From positions 62,001 to 126,000 of the forward strand of contig NZ_LT891968.1 of assembly GCF_900186505.1 (NCBI RefSeq): 64,000 nucleotides of DNA. The letters run 5' to 3'. A model generated the notes under the pieces. The model was not told the DNA's origin and did no database searches. It saw only the letters and a list, made by a program, of their open reading frames with translations. Shown in pieces: positions 33,675 through 40,878 of this stretch. The translations under genes were made by a program, and so were the position numbers. This stretch comes from Enorma phocaeensis. GTDB lineage: Bacteria; Actinomycetota; Coriobacteriia; Coriobacteriales; Coriobacteriaceae. Positions within the stretch are counted from its first letter, which is position 1, and the number at the start of each line of letters is the position of its first letter.

Positions 33675-34520
33675 CTATGCCTTGTTACGTGACCCGCACA
33701 TATCGATCACGTCAAAAATCTTCTCCTTGGCGCGGGCCTGTGCGAACGCGATGATGTCCTGAGTATGACGCTCGATGCCCATCTCGGCGATGGCATCGCG
33801 AAGTCCTGCCACATACGTGCAGCGCACGTCGGTGCCCACGTTCACTTTGCGGATGCCGCTGGCAATCGCATGGCGAACATCGGCAGCAGGGATGCCGGAA
33901 CCGCCGTGCAAGACTAGCGGAGTATTCGGAAGCGCCTCATGCACTTGAACAGCGAGATCAAAGTTGAGCTTTGGAAGCTCCTTGTAGAAGCCATGCTCGC
34001 TACCCATTGCAATCGCAAGGGCGTCGACACCCGTCGCTGAGACGAGCTTCACTGCCTCATCGACGCTCGCGTCCCATGACGAGCCCTCGCCGTGGGCGAC
34101 ATGACCCACCTCGGCCTCGACGAACACGCCACGAGCATGCGCGTAGTCGACGACATCCTTGACTATCGCGATGTTTTCGTCGAGCGGCTTATCGGAGGCA
34201 TCGATCATCACCGAATTGTATCCTGCATCGATCGCCTGCTTACAGAGCTCGGGATCGGGGCAATGGTCACAATGGATGATGAATGGCGTATCCCCCTCTT
34301 CCGCCAGGAGATGCGCAATGACAGAAATCTTTTTGAAACCCATCGCGCTTGTGGTCATAGGCGTGCCTGCCGCCATAATCGGCGTTGCCGCCTCGCGACC
34401 AGCCTCAGCGATAGCGATCAAATCACCGTAGTCGGAATGATTGATATGCGGGATGGCATAGCCTCCATCGATTGCTTTAGCAAAGATCTCAACGATCTGC
34501 TCTCGCGTCGGCATATTCAT
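33675..34520 (-). CDS. Class II fructose/tagatose-bisphosphate aldolase-like protein
   Basis: 281 residues from MNMPTREQ at 34520, with GGAGGTAACC upstream. Class II FBA motifs are seen: AIPHINHSD, IHCDHCPDPE (zinc and catalytic Asp region), EAEVGHVAHGEGSS in place of the more usual VEAELGxxGGxED, LHGGSGIP and KVNVGTD. It cleaves a ketose bisphosphate or ketose phosphate into DHAP and an aldehyde. GatY/KbaY-type tagatose-bisphosphate aldolases are the closest operon relatives in PTS contexts. The altered substrate loop fits a substrate other than fructose 1,6-bisphosphate. Confidence 0.87.
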   Translation of the reverse strand: MNMPTREQIVEIFAKAIDGGYAIPHINHSDYGDLIAIAEAGREAATPIMAAGTPMTTSAMGFKKISVIAHLLAEEGDTPFIIHCDHCPDPELCKQAIDAGYNSVMIDASDKPLDENIAIVKDVVDYAHARGVFVEAEVGHVAHGEGSSWDASVDEAVKLVSATGVDALAIAMGSEHGFYKELPKLNFDLAVQVHEALPNTPLVLHGGSGIPAADVRHAIASGIRKVNVGTDVRCTYVAGLRDAIAEMGIERHTQDIIAFAQARAKEKIFDVIDMCGSRNKA

Positions 34521-34596
34521 GGTTACCTCCATTATTGCTAGCAGTTCGAACGCAGCTACCTGATCCCGGCGAACGCCCGATGTGGGTAGCCGCTGG

Positions 34597-34635
34597 TAAA
34601 AAACGGGGTGGAAACGCTACATCGCTTCCACCCCG
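34597..34635 (-). terminator. Intrinsic terminator between PTS IIC and aldolase genes
   Basis: A 13-bp stem (34604-34616 with 34623-34635, one wobble) is followed on the minus strand by TTTTTT. It lies just past the IIC stop codon, inside the apparent operon, so part of the transcripts should stop before the aldolase and IIA genes unless a second promoter exists in 34521-34596. Confidence 0.85.
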
Positions 34636-34652
34636 TCATGACCGCTCGTAAA

Positions 34653-35915
34653 CTAGAAGAAGAAGTCGAGGATCATGAGCAACACGGTTCCGATGTGTTC
34701 GCCCGTGTTGAAGAGCGAATACAGACCGCCCTCCTCGAGCAGGCCGACGTTAATTCCGACCTGCGTGATGAGCGGGGCAAGCCACGTCGCGGCGTAGAAC
34801 ACGATGATGATGCAGACGATGCCGGCGATGAAAGCACGGAACATGTTGCGCTTTGTTCCGACGACCGGCGCCATCATCATGTAGCTCAGGTTGGTCAAGC
34901 CGATGACGGGAAGAACAGCGTTACCGGGAAGCACAACCGCAAGCAGCAGAGAAATCGGGGTCATGACAAGACCGAGAGAGATCATGTCAGGATCACCAAC
35001 AAGTAGAGCAAAGTCCATGCCGATGCGAAGCTCGCGGCCAGGCATGCGCTTGGTTACGAACTTGCGCACTGCGGCGACGATGGAGGAGAGACCCTCGACC
35101 AGGATGGAAATCATGCGAGGCAGAAGAACCATCGCCGCAGCGAGACTCATGCCAGCGGTAAGCGCCTGATCCCAAGAGTACTGAGCGAGCAAAGCTAGAA
35201 TGATGCCGATAAGCAGGCCGAGAATGGAAGGCTCGCTCATAAACGACAGGCCCTTGGGAAGGTTCCGCAGGTTGAGGTCAATGTTGCGCACACCGGGAAT
35301 ATGGTCTATGACCCAGTCGATTCCCTGGACGATTGGGACGAGAACCGGGAACGCCATCGTGCAGAAGGAAAGGCCACGATACTGCTCACCACACACCTCA
35401 CAAATAATGTCCTGGTTGCGGTCGGCAAGCAGTAGGTTGCAGACAGAGTACACGACGCCGATTGCGATACCAATTGCCATATTGCCGGTTATAACAGTCG
35501 CCATCGAGCCGATGAACAGATAGTGCCAGAAGTTCCAAAGGTCCACATTCAGGGTCTTGGTAACCTTGAGCAGGATAAGGATGACGTTCACGATCAACAG
35601 CGCGGCAATCATTGCGAGCACGAACACACCATCGGAGAACGCGATAGCGCTCACCACGGGAACGCCCACATCAACGGCCTCGAGACCCAAACCCCAAAGC
35701 TCTTGGAGCTTCTCCACGAGCGGAGTCATAGTCTCGGTAATCAGGCCCGTGGTGAGCGAGATACCCTTGAAGCCCACGCCGACGATGATGCCGGCACGAG
35801 CAGCGTCCTTGACCTTCATTCCGAAGCAAAGACCCATGATGAAGAGAATCACCGGCATCATGACGAAGGCGCCCAGGCCAACAATCGTCTCAACAAAGTT
35901 AAGTACGATGTCCAT
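34653..35915 (-). CDS. PTS EIIC permease, galactitol (GatC/SgcC) family
   Basis: 420 residues, about 10-11 membrane segments, similar in length to GatC. Characteristic parts are the N-terminal GAFVMMPVILFIMGLCFGMK and the loop RGLSFCTMAFPVLVPI followed by the conserved GNAVLPVIGLTN motif. EIIC moves the sugar across the membrane while EIIB phosphorylates it. In family terms the substrate is a hexitol or a related ketose/polyol; the exact sugar is not visible. It follows the EIIB gene by 41 bases. Confidence 0.88.
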   Translation of the reverse strand: MDIVLNFVETIVGLGAFVMMPVILFIMGLCFGMKVKDAARAGIIVGVGFKGISLTTGLITETMTPLVEKLQELWGLGLEAVDVGVPVVSAIAFSDGVFVLAMIAALLIVNVILILLKVTKTLNVDLWNFWHYLFIGSMATVITGNMAIGIAIGVVYSVCNLLLADRNQDIICEVCGEQYRGLSFCTMAFPVLVPIVQGIDWVIDHIPGVRNIDLNLRNLPKGLSFMSEPSILGLLIGIILALLAQYSWDQALTAGMSLAAAMVLLPRMISILVEGLSSIVAAVRKFVTKRMPGRELRIGMDFALLVGDPDMISLGLVMTPISLLLAVVLPGNAVLPVIGLTNLSYMMMAPVVGTKRNMFRAFIAGIVCIIIVFYAATWLAPLITQVGINVGLLEEGGLYSLFNTGEHIGTVLLMILDFFF

Positions 35916-35956
35916 ATACTAACCCCCTTTTCAAGTTTGCTAAATCCGGCACTCGT

Positions 35957-36265
35957 TTAGGCAGATTTGCTCTTGAGATAATCGACGATCTCGTCGAGAA
36001 GCTCGTCGGAGCCGATTCCCGTCAGCAGCGGCACGCCCGAGAATACCTTTGAGTCGCTGGGGTTCTCGAACGAAGTTGTCGCCACCGTTGCGAGAATCAC
36101 ATCTGGCTGATAGCCCTCGATGGTTCCCGTGGCCTCCTGCACGCTGCAGGTACGGATTTGTGCAGGCATGCTGCGCTCCTGCATTCCCACCTGCAGAGTG
36201 CGCGCCACCGTCGTGGAGGTTGAGAGACCGGCTCCACAAACACCTAGAATTCGAAATTCCTTCAT
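35957..36265 (-). CDS. PTS EIIB component, galactitol (GatB/SgcB) type
   Basis: 102 residues from MKEFRILGVCG at 36265 (AAAGGA upstream); an earlier frame start has no ribosome site. The phospho-cysteine is Cys10 in GVCGAGLSTST. Fold and size match lactose/galactitol-type EIIB. It transfers the phosphate from EIIA to the incoming sugar on EIIC. It follows the FucA-like aldolase gene by 52 bases. Confidence 0.9.
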   Translation of the reverse strand: MKEFRILGVCGAGLSTSTTVARTLQVGMQERSMPAQIRTCSVQEATGTIEGYQPDVILATVATTSFENPSDSKVFSGVPLLTGIGSDELLDEIVDYLKSKSA

Positions 36266-36317
36266 GAGTGCACGTCCTTTCCGATATGTGTGCCTACTCA
36301 ACAGCCAACAACGAAGT

Positions 36318-36959
36318 CTACACTGCCTGGCCCTTCAGGGCACGACGGCGAAGCTCAAGACGGGCATCCTCAGGCAAGCCAATCATGGAATCGGCTTGGT
36401 AGGTGAGATAAGCGATTTCGGCGCACTCTTCGACAGTCTCAGCGCCCTTGTATGCCATGGCAAGCGTCGGAGCGCAGGTAATCTGTCCATGATTCTGCAT
36501 GGTGCAAGCGAGATGCTCCTCGCCAAGGGTCGCAACGACGGTCTCGGCAAGCTCCTTGGAACCAGGAAGCTGGAACGGAGCGCACGGGACGGGAGCAAAT
36601 GCGCTCGAAGGAGGAACCATAGCAGGAATCTCCTTCTGCATAATCGACATCACCGTCGCGTACATGGAGTGCGTGTGCACGACACCGTTCACGTTCTCGC
36701 GAGCGCGAAAGATGGCGGTATGCATCGGAGTCTCTGAAGATGGCTTGAGGTTGCCGTCGATTACCTCGCCCCACAGGGAGACGACCGGCAAATCCTCAGG
36801 ATCAAGCGTGTCGTAGGGGATGCCACTCGGGGTGATGACAACAGCCTCCTCGCCAGGGACGCGCATAGAAACGTTGCCTGCCGTGCCATGGATGAGGCCG
36901 TGCTCGAGGCACTTCACAGCATACTTAAGAACTTCTTCCCGGGTTTCCTGATACAGCAT
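36318..36959 (-). CDS. Class II aldolase (FucA/AraD family), probable ketose-1-phosphate aldolase
   Basis: 213 residues, the size of L-fuculose-1-phosphate aldolase. The substrate phosphate motif is GTAGNVSMR, the catalytic glutamate is in SSETPMHTAIF and two zinc histidines are in VVHTHSMYATV; the third is in MQNHGQI. The family cleaves L-fuculose-1-P or related ketose-1-phosphates into DHAP and a short aldehyde, or epimerises ribulose-5-P. With a PTS that makes a sugar 1-phosphate in the same operon, aldolase activity fits best. It is the first gene of the operon, with DeoR-type sites upstream. Confidence 0.88.
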   Translation of the reverse strand: MLYQETREEVLKYAVKCLEHGLIHGTAGNVSMRVPGEEAVVITPSGIPYDTLDPEDLPVVSLWGEVIDGNLKPSSETPMHTAIFRARENVNGVVHTHSMYATVMSIMQKEIPAMVPPSSAFAPVPCAPFQLPGSKELAETVVATLGEEHLACTMQNHGQITCAPTLAMAYKGAETVEECAEIAYLTYQADSMIGLPEDARLELRRRALKGQAV

Positions 36960-37012
36960 GCGAATTCCTAACCTCTCTCTAGGGTAACAGTGACGTCAAG
37001 CACTCGATGGTG

Positions 37013-37023
37013 GTCCTTTGTTC
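37013..37023. promoter_or_regulatory. GTCCTTTGTTC element (copy 1 of 2)
   Basis: An 11-base sequence identical to 40756-40766. Both copies are in the upstream regions of the two transport units of this island. It contains the CTTTG core of the other DeoR-like sites. Confidence 0.35.
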
Positions 37024-37043
37024 CGAGCACTTAACTTGTTGCA

Positions 37044-37158
37044 AGTATAGATTTATTTCTGTGTTTCAAACTAGAAATGTTGGTAATCGCAGATTTTCTT
37101 CCGCAAACGGGCAGTATTTCCCGTTAAACGGTTGATACTATCTTTGTTTCACAGATAG
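37044..37158 (-). promoter_or_regulatory. PTS operon promoter region with DeoR-type operator sites
   Basis: A TATACT -10 (37044-37049, minus strand) lies 85 bases upstream of the first PTS-operon gene. Just upstream, TTTCTGTGTTTCA (37056-37068) would cover the -35 region. A second site at 37138-37158 has perfect 6-base arms CTATCT and AGATAG around TTTGTTTCAC. TTTC-rich repeats of this kind are bound by DeoR-family proteins; the regulator gene is immediately upstream. Confidence 0.55.
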
Positions 37159-37168
37159 GAATGACAAA

Positions 37169-37191
37169 GGGCCTGATTCATCACCAGGCCC
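37169..37191. terminator. Hairpin terminator of the DeoR regulator gene
   Basis: GGGCCTG (37169-37175) pairs with CAGGCCC (37185-37191). On the minus strand TTTGTC follows. It lies 28 bases downstream of the regulator stop codon. Confidence 0.7.
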
Positions 37192-37218
37192 TCATTTTCG
37201 GTTTTGTTATGGCTTTCC

Positions 37219-37977
37219 TCAGTAAATGACCGTAATACCGTGCTCGGCGCAGATATCTTTCCAGCGCTGATCGGGCTCCTTGTCGGTAATCAGATAGTCG
37301 ATACGGTCGAGCGTGGTCACCTTGACGAATGCAACTTGGCTGAACTTAGTGTGATCAGCAAGGAGAATGACCTTTGCCGCCTGTTCGATAAGCGCGCGCT
37401 TGATTTCGGACTCCTCAGGACGGCTATCGAAGACGGCGTTCTCATCGATTCCCATACAGCTGAACAGGAGAGCGTCCACGCGATACCGCTTGATCGCAGA
37501 TTTCGCCGCTTCCCCTCTCAGAGAAAGCGTTCCGCGGTGAAACTCGCCGCCAGTAGACACAACGGATATCTTCGAGTCCTCAAGCTCCTGAAACGCAACA
37601 GTTGAATTGGTCAGAAGCGTGAGATCCGAACGGTCCTTGACCATTTTCACGGCTTCCGCCGTCGTGGTGCTCGAGTCTGCAGCGATGGTACGCATGCCCT
37701 CGAGCAGAGGCAATGCGTTTCGAGCAATCGTGCGCTTCTCCGAAACCCGCTGAACGGCACGCTTGTAAAACTGAACGTCTGGAGTTTGCCGCTTCACGGG
37801 ATTCGGTATGGCGCCGCCATACGTGCGCTTGAGAACGCCGTCGGCCTCCAGCCGCTCGAGATCCCGTCGAATCGTTTCCTCGGTAACACCGAGCTTGGAA
37901 CTCAGCTCCGAAACGACAACCTTTCCCATCTGAGCAAGCTCATCTTGAATGTACCGACGCCTGTCTTGGGCGGCCAT
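37219..37977 (-). CDS. DeoR/GlpR-family transcriptional regulator
   Basis: 252 residues, normal for DeoR. The N-terminal HTH is RRYIQDELAQMGKVVVSELSSKLGVTEETIRRDLERLE, and the C-terminal sugar-phosphate sensor domain contains the conserved DSSTTT near the middle and DHTKF toward the end. These repressors release DNA when a sugar phosphate binds. It is transcribed toward the PTS operon and the TTTC-type sites in the gap in front of that operon are its likely targets; related sites also occur in front of the aldo/keto reductase gene. Confidence 0.9.
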   Translation of the reverse strand: MAAQDRRRYIQDELAQMGKVVVSELSSKLGVTEETIRRDLERLEADGVLKRTYGGAIPNPVKRQTPDVQFYKRAVQRVSEKRTIARNALPLLEGMRTIAADSSTTTAEAVKMVKDRSDLTLLTNSTVAFQELEDSKISVVSTGGEFHRGTLSLRGEAAKSAIKRYRVDALLFSCMGIDENAVFDSRPEESEIKRALIEQAAKVILLADHTKFSQVAFVKVTTLDRIDYLITDKEPDQRWKDICAEHGITVIY

Positions 37978-38093
37978 ATTCCATACACCTCTTCTGCCTA
38001 TACTACTGGGATGCGATAGGTGCGAAGGTTAGCCCCATCACACAATCCCTTCTGCCATTATATCCATAAGCTGCGTCTTTTCTTCCAGCGCAC

Positions 38094-39503
38094 TCAAACT
38101 GTCGCGTTTTCGATCTCCTCGGCGGTCATCCCCCGAGTATCGATACCAAGAAATGCGATGATGCCCGTCGTGACGATGGCAACGATCGACATCATCGCGA
38201 ACACCGGCGGCGCCCCCGCGCAAGCGAGCAGATAGGAAACCGCAAACGGCGTAAGTATCCCGCTGACACGTCCGATCGAGTTGGCAAGCCCTGATCCACG
38301 CATTCGTACCTCAGTCGGCCAAATCTCCGGAACGTACACGCCCGACGAGAACACCACGTACATCTCAACGACGACCTGAAGTAAAAAGCCAAGAATGCAG
38401 ATAGTCGTGTAATTCTCCTGAAATGCGAACACCGGCCCCACGATAGCCATGATCAAAAGCAATCCGATACCCATAACCTTACGCGAGCATCTATCCATCA
38501 GCTCCATAGCTAAAAACGCACCGGCAGGAGCACCCACCGCCATCACCGTGTACAGCACGAATGACTGGTTGATATCAATGCCCTTGAGAAGCAGGATAGT
38601 TGGCAGCCAGGTCATAAGCGTGTAAGCGGTCACGTTCATCGCAATCAGAACGAATGCACCCAAGATTACCCGGCGGAGCAGTATGCCATGGAACAGCTCT
38701 CTATAAGGAACTTCCACATGCTGAACATGATGTCGAGATCCCCCATGCCCCTCCTTGACCGGGGGAAGTGCGCTCCCATATTCCTGTTCCACTTCGCTTT
38801 CTATACGTCGCATAACGTCTTCGGCCTCACGGCATCTACCTTTCGACTCCAACCAACGTGGGGACTCCGGATAACGAAACCATGCCCAAATCCATACTGC
38901 AGTCGATAGGACCGCCGGAATGACGAACATGAGACGCCAGTTCATATCGGCGGTGACGAGCGGCGTCAAAATAGTAGCCAGAAGCGAGGAAATGGGATTA
39001 CTGCAGTTCCCTAGGAACGAGTTTCTCCCCATCCACGTTCCCCGAGTCGCCGCAGGTACATATTCGGAAAAACCCGCGAACAACGTCACGAGAAGTGCCC
39101 CGAGCCCAAATCCCATAATCGCTCTCACCAAGGTTAATATCACGATATTGGGAGAGACCGCCGCGAGATACATCGTGAGTGTGTGCAAGCCGACGAAGAG
39201 CAGGTAGCTCTTCCTGCGTCCGATTGCGTCCCCGATCATCCCACCCACGAGCGACCCGAAAAACATCCCAGCCATATACGCGGAGGTGAATACGGCGCTG
39301 CTGCCGGTATCGACCCAGCCAATCTCACTGAGCTGCGCGAGCACGAGTCCACTGATGTAGTTGCTCCACGCAAACAAGATTCCCAAGCCGGACATCAAAA
39401 AGATCTTCCAGCGCCACCTCGTTGCCGGCAAGCGGTCGAGCCTCGCATCGCACTCCGGTTCGTACGCTTCCCCTGCCTCCATTTTTCGATCGTTATCCTG
39501 CAC
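38094..39503 (-). CDS. MFS sugar-porter-like permease
   Basis: 469 residues from a GTG start at 39503 with GGAAGG upstream; the longer frame has no ribosome site. About 12 membrane segments. MFS signatures are GGMIGDAIGRRKSYLL (loop 2-3), an RxGSGLANSIGR-type motif in the second half, and PESPRWLESKGR, the sugar-porter motif after helix 6. It probably imports a sugar, polyol or aromatic acid by proton symport. It lies between the DeoR gene (116 bases) and the aldo/keto reductase (120 bases), all on one strand. Confidence 0.85.
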   Translation of the reverse strand: MQDNDRKMEAGEAYEPECDARLDRLPATRWRWKIFLMSGLGILFAWSNYISGLVLAQLSEIGWVDTGSSAVFTSAYMAGMFFGSLVGGMIGDAIGRRKSYLLFVGLHTLTMYLAAVSPNIVILTLVRAIMGFGLGALLVTLFAGFSEYVPAATRGTWMGRNSFLGNCSNPISSLLATILTPLVTADMNWRLMFVIPAVLSTAVWIWAWFRYPESPRWLESKGRCREAEDVMRRIESEVEQEYGSALPPVKEGHGGSRHHVQHVEVPYRELFHGILLRRVILGAFVLIAMNVTAYTLMTWLPTILLLKGIDINQSFVLYTVMAVGAPAGAFLAMELMDRCSRKVMGIGLLLIMAIVGPVFAFQENYTTICILGFLLQVVVEMYVVFSSGVYVPEIWPTEVRMRGSGLANSIGRVSGILTPFAVSYLLACAGAPPVFAMMSIVAIVTTGIIAFLGIDTRGMTAEEIENATV

Positions 39504-39622
39504 GCGAACCCTTCCTTCCGAACCGACCGGCACCGTAAACCGTCCTGTCGCGCTTAACACGTAGGGCCGCCATGCACGTTTCCCCCGCGCATGACGGCCC
39601 GCATCCAAGACTCTCTGCCTTA

Positions 39623-40603
39623 CTAGACGTCGAGCTTCTCGGCCTGAGCGCGCATCCAGTCCGCATCTTCCTTTGTAAGCCCGATTTCGGCGGCACGGAT
39701 GTTCTCAACCACCTGCTCGGGCGTAGTAGAACCGCTGAGGATCGATATAAAGTCGCCCTGAGCGAGCACCCATGCAAGCGCAAGCGTCGGAATACCGCAC
39801 TCGTACTTCTCGCATAGCGGCTTCCATGACTCGAGCATGTCAATAACACGTTCGAGATTGCCGGGCTGCCACCACTTCTTGTTCGCGCGGGCGCCGGTGG
39901 GTACATATCCCCTCTCGATAGTCCCGGTCAGAAGTCCCTGCTCAAGCGGCGAATAGGCCTGTAGAACGATGTTGTTCTCCCGACAGAGCTCAAACAGTTC
40001 GTCCTCAACAGCACGGTCCATCAAGCTGTACTTCGCTTGGACGATATCAAGCTCGCCACAACGCAGGTACTCTTTGATGTGATCCGTCGTAACATTCGCA
40101 GCACCAATTGCGCGGATCTTGCCCCGACGCTTGAGATCGAGCAATACCTCCATCGTCTCCTCGATCGGCGTAAAGAACGGCTCTACAGCTTGCCAATGCG
40201 TCATATAAATATCGACATAATCCGTCCCCAAGCGTTCGAGGCTCGCTTCAATCTCCTCCCGCACCGATTCCGGGGAAAGATTTTTGTAAAGTTGACGGTC
40301 GCCGACCTTGTTGAACAGACTTCCCTTGCGGTCCCACACGATGCCGCACTTCGTCTCGAGGACGACATCCTCGCGATTAAGGCCCTTGAGCGCCTTGCCA
40401 ACGATTACCTCGCTGTTGCCGAAATTATATCCGGGCGCCGTATCAATCAGATTGATACCGACCTCTTGGGCTTTATGGATCGTATCGATGCAGACCTGCG
40501 TATCCAGATCCCCATTCCACGCGGGACCACCACCGATAGCCCACGTACCGAGCCCGATTTTAGAAATCTCGATGCCAGTATCTCCGAGCTTGACCATATT
40601 CAT
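39623..40603 (-). CDS. Aldo/keto reductase
   Basis: 326 residues from MNMVKLGD at 40603, with GGAGGGAAGG upstream. The TIM-barrel tetrad is visible: Asp in IDTAPGYNFGNSE, Tyr in the same loop, Lys in LETKCG and His in YMTHWQ. The C-terminal NADPH-binding segment ILSGSTTPEQVVEN is also typical. It reduces aldehydes or ketones, or oxidises sugars, with NADP(H). It precedes the MFS permease and carries DeoR-type sites upstream, so it likely processes the imported sugar or the aldehyde released by the aldolases. The substrate is not readable from the sequence. Confidence 0.9.
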   Translation of the reverse strand: MNMVKLGDTGIEISKIGLGTWAIGGGPAWNGDLDTQVCIDTIHKAQEVGINLIDTAPGYNFGNSEVIVGKALKGLNREDVVLETKCGIVWDRKGSLFNKVGDRQLYKNLSPESVREEIEASLERLGTDYVDIYMTHWQAVEPFFTPIEETMEVLLDLKRRGKIRAIGAANVTTDHIKEYLRCGELDIVQAKYSLMDRAVEDELFELCRENNIVLQAYSPLEQGLLTGTIERGYVPTGARANKKWWQPGNLERVIDMLESWKPLCEKYECGIPTLALAWVLAQGDFISILSGSTTPEQVVENIRAAEIGLTKEDADWMRAQAEKLDV

Positions 40604-40685
40604 GTGAGGAACCTTCCCTCCGGTCGTTCTCCTCTTCTGGACCACCATCCCCATCATACGCGATAATTCTTTGTTTGCAACAATA

Positions 40686-40766
40686 TTTCTGTGTTTCACA
40701 GATTATATTTCTTCATCGCAGCTTGTCCCTCGATGAAATCGCGGGCAGCTGGACAGTCCTTTGTTC
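40686..40766 (-). promoter_or_regulatory. Promoter and DeoR-type operator of the aldo/keto reductase gene
   Basis: TCTGTG-TTT-CACAGA (40688-40702) is a perfect inverted repeat and shares TTTCTGTGTTTCA with the PTS-operon site. TATAAT on the minus strand (40702-40707) is a good -10 that overlaps one arm. GTCCTTTGTTC (40756-40766) repeats the element found at 37013. No clear -35 was found. Confidence 0.6.
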
Positions 40767-40805
40767 TGGACGCGGAATCTTCTGCGCAGAAGCCGATCTG
40801 AAACG

Positions 40806-40842
40806 AAAAAGGTCCCGGCACCCAAGGATGCCGGGACCTTTT
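40806..40842. terminator. Bidirectional intrinsic terminator of lysS
   Basis: A 14-bp stem (40807-40820 with 40829-40842) has A-run and T-run on opposite sides. It lies 37 bases beyond the lysS stop codon and marks the right border of the carbohydrate island. Confidence 0.88.
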
Positions 40843-40878
40843 CCAATTTGACGCGTTACACGCCGTATGGGGAAATCG

